The notes under the pieces were generated by a model, which did not search any database, had not been told where the DNA came from, and saw only the letters and a program-made list of their open reading frames with translations. Shown here piece by piece: positions 15,627-16,568 of a DNA stretch of 16,568 bases. Made by a program: the position numbers and the translations under genes. Each line of letters starts with the position of its first letter. Position 1 is the first letter of the stretch. Origin of the DNA: Collinsella sp. (GTDB taxonomy: Bacteria > Actinomycetota > Coriobacteriia > Coriobacteriales > Coriobacteriaceae); contig WGSQ01000027.1 of assembly GCA_014871605.1 (NCBI GenBank), positions 1-16,568 on the forward strand. Direction: 5' to 3'.

Positions 15627-16551
15627 CGCTCACATCCCTCCTGTACTCTAGTAGCGCTCGTGCAACGTAGGTGGCAAGGTTTACCGGTACGGCGTTGCCC
15701 ACCATCTGGTTGATATCCGTCTTACTCCCAAAGAACTTGAAAGACTCCGGGAAAGTCTGGATCCTACTGCGTTCCTTTGGAGTCAAGCACCGGGCTTGAC
15801 TGAGGTCCGCCGCGTCGTTGGGGTGAAGCTTGTAGTTCGGCGGTATCGGCCTGTCCACACCACGAATAGTGACCGAGGGCTCGTCGATGCTGAAGATGGC
15901 CCGCCTCGTGTAGCTTCGCGGAATTCTGAAGTAGTAATCAATTCCAAGCTCGTTACCGAGATACTCACGAATTGTCATCTGATGGTCAGAAAGGCCCTTC
16001 TCAAGATATGGGTCGAGGAACCCGTCGGGCGCCCCAAGGCATCCGATCAAGAAGTATCTCTTGCGAGCTTGGGGGACCCCGCACAGGCTTGCATCCATCA
16101 CTCGCCCACTCAAGCCATAACCCTGCGCTTTGAGGGTGGCCCGAATCGCTTCCATGGATTTGCTCGTTCGAACGCGTGGGACGTTCTCCATAACGATGAA
16201 GCGAGGCTTGCACCTCGCGATGATCTCGGCATATCTAACAGAGAGGATTGCGCGCCCACCATCCTCGGATCTCTTGCCGGCCTGCGAGAAATCCTGACAA
16301 GGAGGCCCGCCGATGATGATATCCGGAGCGAAGCCGGCAACTTCCTCGGATACGGAAACGTCGGAGAGATCCCTTTTGAAAACAGGATGCTGGAAGTTAG
16401 CGCGATAGACATCAATGGCAGCGTCCCAATTGTCGTAGGCAGCCACAACATTGACGCCAGCCTTTTCGAAGCCGAGGGACATTCCGCCGCAGCCGGCGAA
16501 AAGGTCAACTGCCGTTATGTTCCTCTCGTTTTCCACGCGCTCGGTCTCCAT
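15613..16551 (-). CDS. DNA (cytosine-5) methyltransferase, first of the LlaJI-type pair (312 aa)
   Basis: Motif I is DLFAGCGGMSLGF at 16-28, motif IV is GGPPCQDFS with catalytic Cys85, motif VI is Glu-Asn-Val at 122-124, motif VIII is QARKR at 161-165, motif IX contains RSRIQTFPES, and motif X is GNAVPVNLA at 285-293. It is homologous to the next gene over its whole length, so the pair likely arose by duplication. The start is uncertain. The ATG at 16551 has no ribosome binding site, whereas a GTG five codons later (16536) has GGAG nine bases upstream. A TATCTAT element 5-11 bases before the ATG could be a -10 box, which would place transcription start near the ATG. The -35 region is at or beyond the window edge. 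It is the first visible gene of the operon. Confidence 0.93.
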   Translation of the reverse strand: METERVENERNITAVDLFAGCGGMSLGFEKAGVNVVAAYDNWDAAIDVYRANFQHPVFKRDLSDVSVSEEVAGFAPDIIIGGPPCQDFSQAGKRSEDGGRAILSVRYAEIIARCKPRFIVMENVPRVRTSKSMEAIRATLKAQGYGLSGRVMDASLCGVPQARKRYFLIGCLGAPDGFLDPYLEKGLSDHQMTIREYLGNELGIDYYFRIPRSYTRRAIFSIDEPSVTIRGVDRPIPPNYKLHPNDAADLSQARCLTPKERSRIQTFPESFKFFGSKTDINQMVGNAVPVNLATYVARALLEYRRDVSDGLR

Positions 16552-16568
16552 TTCGATAGATACAGACT

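Overview
The window looks like a defence island from a high-GC Gram-positive bacterium. The alanine-rich signal peptide at the left edge and the clear GGAGG-type ribosome binding sites would suit a gut Coriobacteriia such as Collinsella, but that placement is an inference from style, not from a marker gene. Almost all genes lie on the minus strand; one large gene at 7874-10036 runs the other way.

Left edge (1-505): the start of a secreted or surface protein that runs off the window, then a small acidic protein of unknown function. Middle left (659-6470): two translationally coupled genes. The upstream one is a 1310-residue SF2-type helicase with what looks like a PD-(D/E)xK nuclease domain at its C-terminus. 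The downstream one is a 631-residue protein whose second half resembles the MID and RNase H-fold (PIWI) parts of prokaryotic Argonaute-like proteins. Known pPIWI-RE systems combine a PIWI protein, a DinG-type helicase and a restriction-endonuclease-fold nuclease. Here the same three activities appear packed into two genes, which is the most interesting possibility in the window and is not proven by eye.

Middle (6604-10036): two small acidic genes of unknown function lie upstream of the helicase in the same orientation, followed by a short orphan coding-like frame. They are divergent from a 720-residue protein with a four-cysteine zinc-binding motif. The divergent intergenic region carries a near-consensus promoter and three copies of an AACAGCC motif placed like operator sites.

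Middle right (10037-10425): a hairpin and the remnant of a siphophage tail (distal-tail-like) gene, showing that phage DNA once lay here. Right (10426-16551): a complete LlaJI-type restriction-modification operon, in the order 5mC methyltransferase, 5mC methyltransferase, McrB-like GTPase subunit and DUF2357 McrC-like nuclease subunit, with all junctions overlapping or spaced by 14 bases or less. The paired methyltransferases would protect the two strands of one asymmetric site, while the McrB/McrC pair would cut unmodified DNA using GTP-driven translocation.

No tRNA, rRNA, CRISPR array or intact insertion sequence was recognised.
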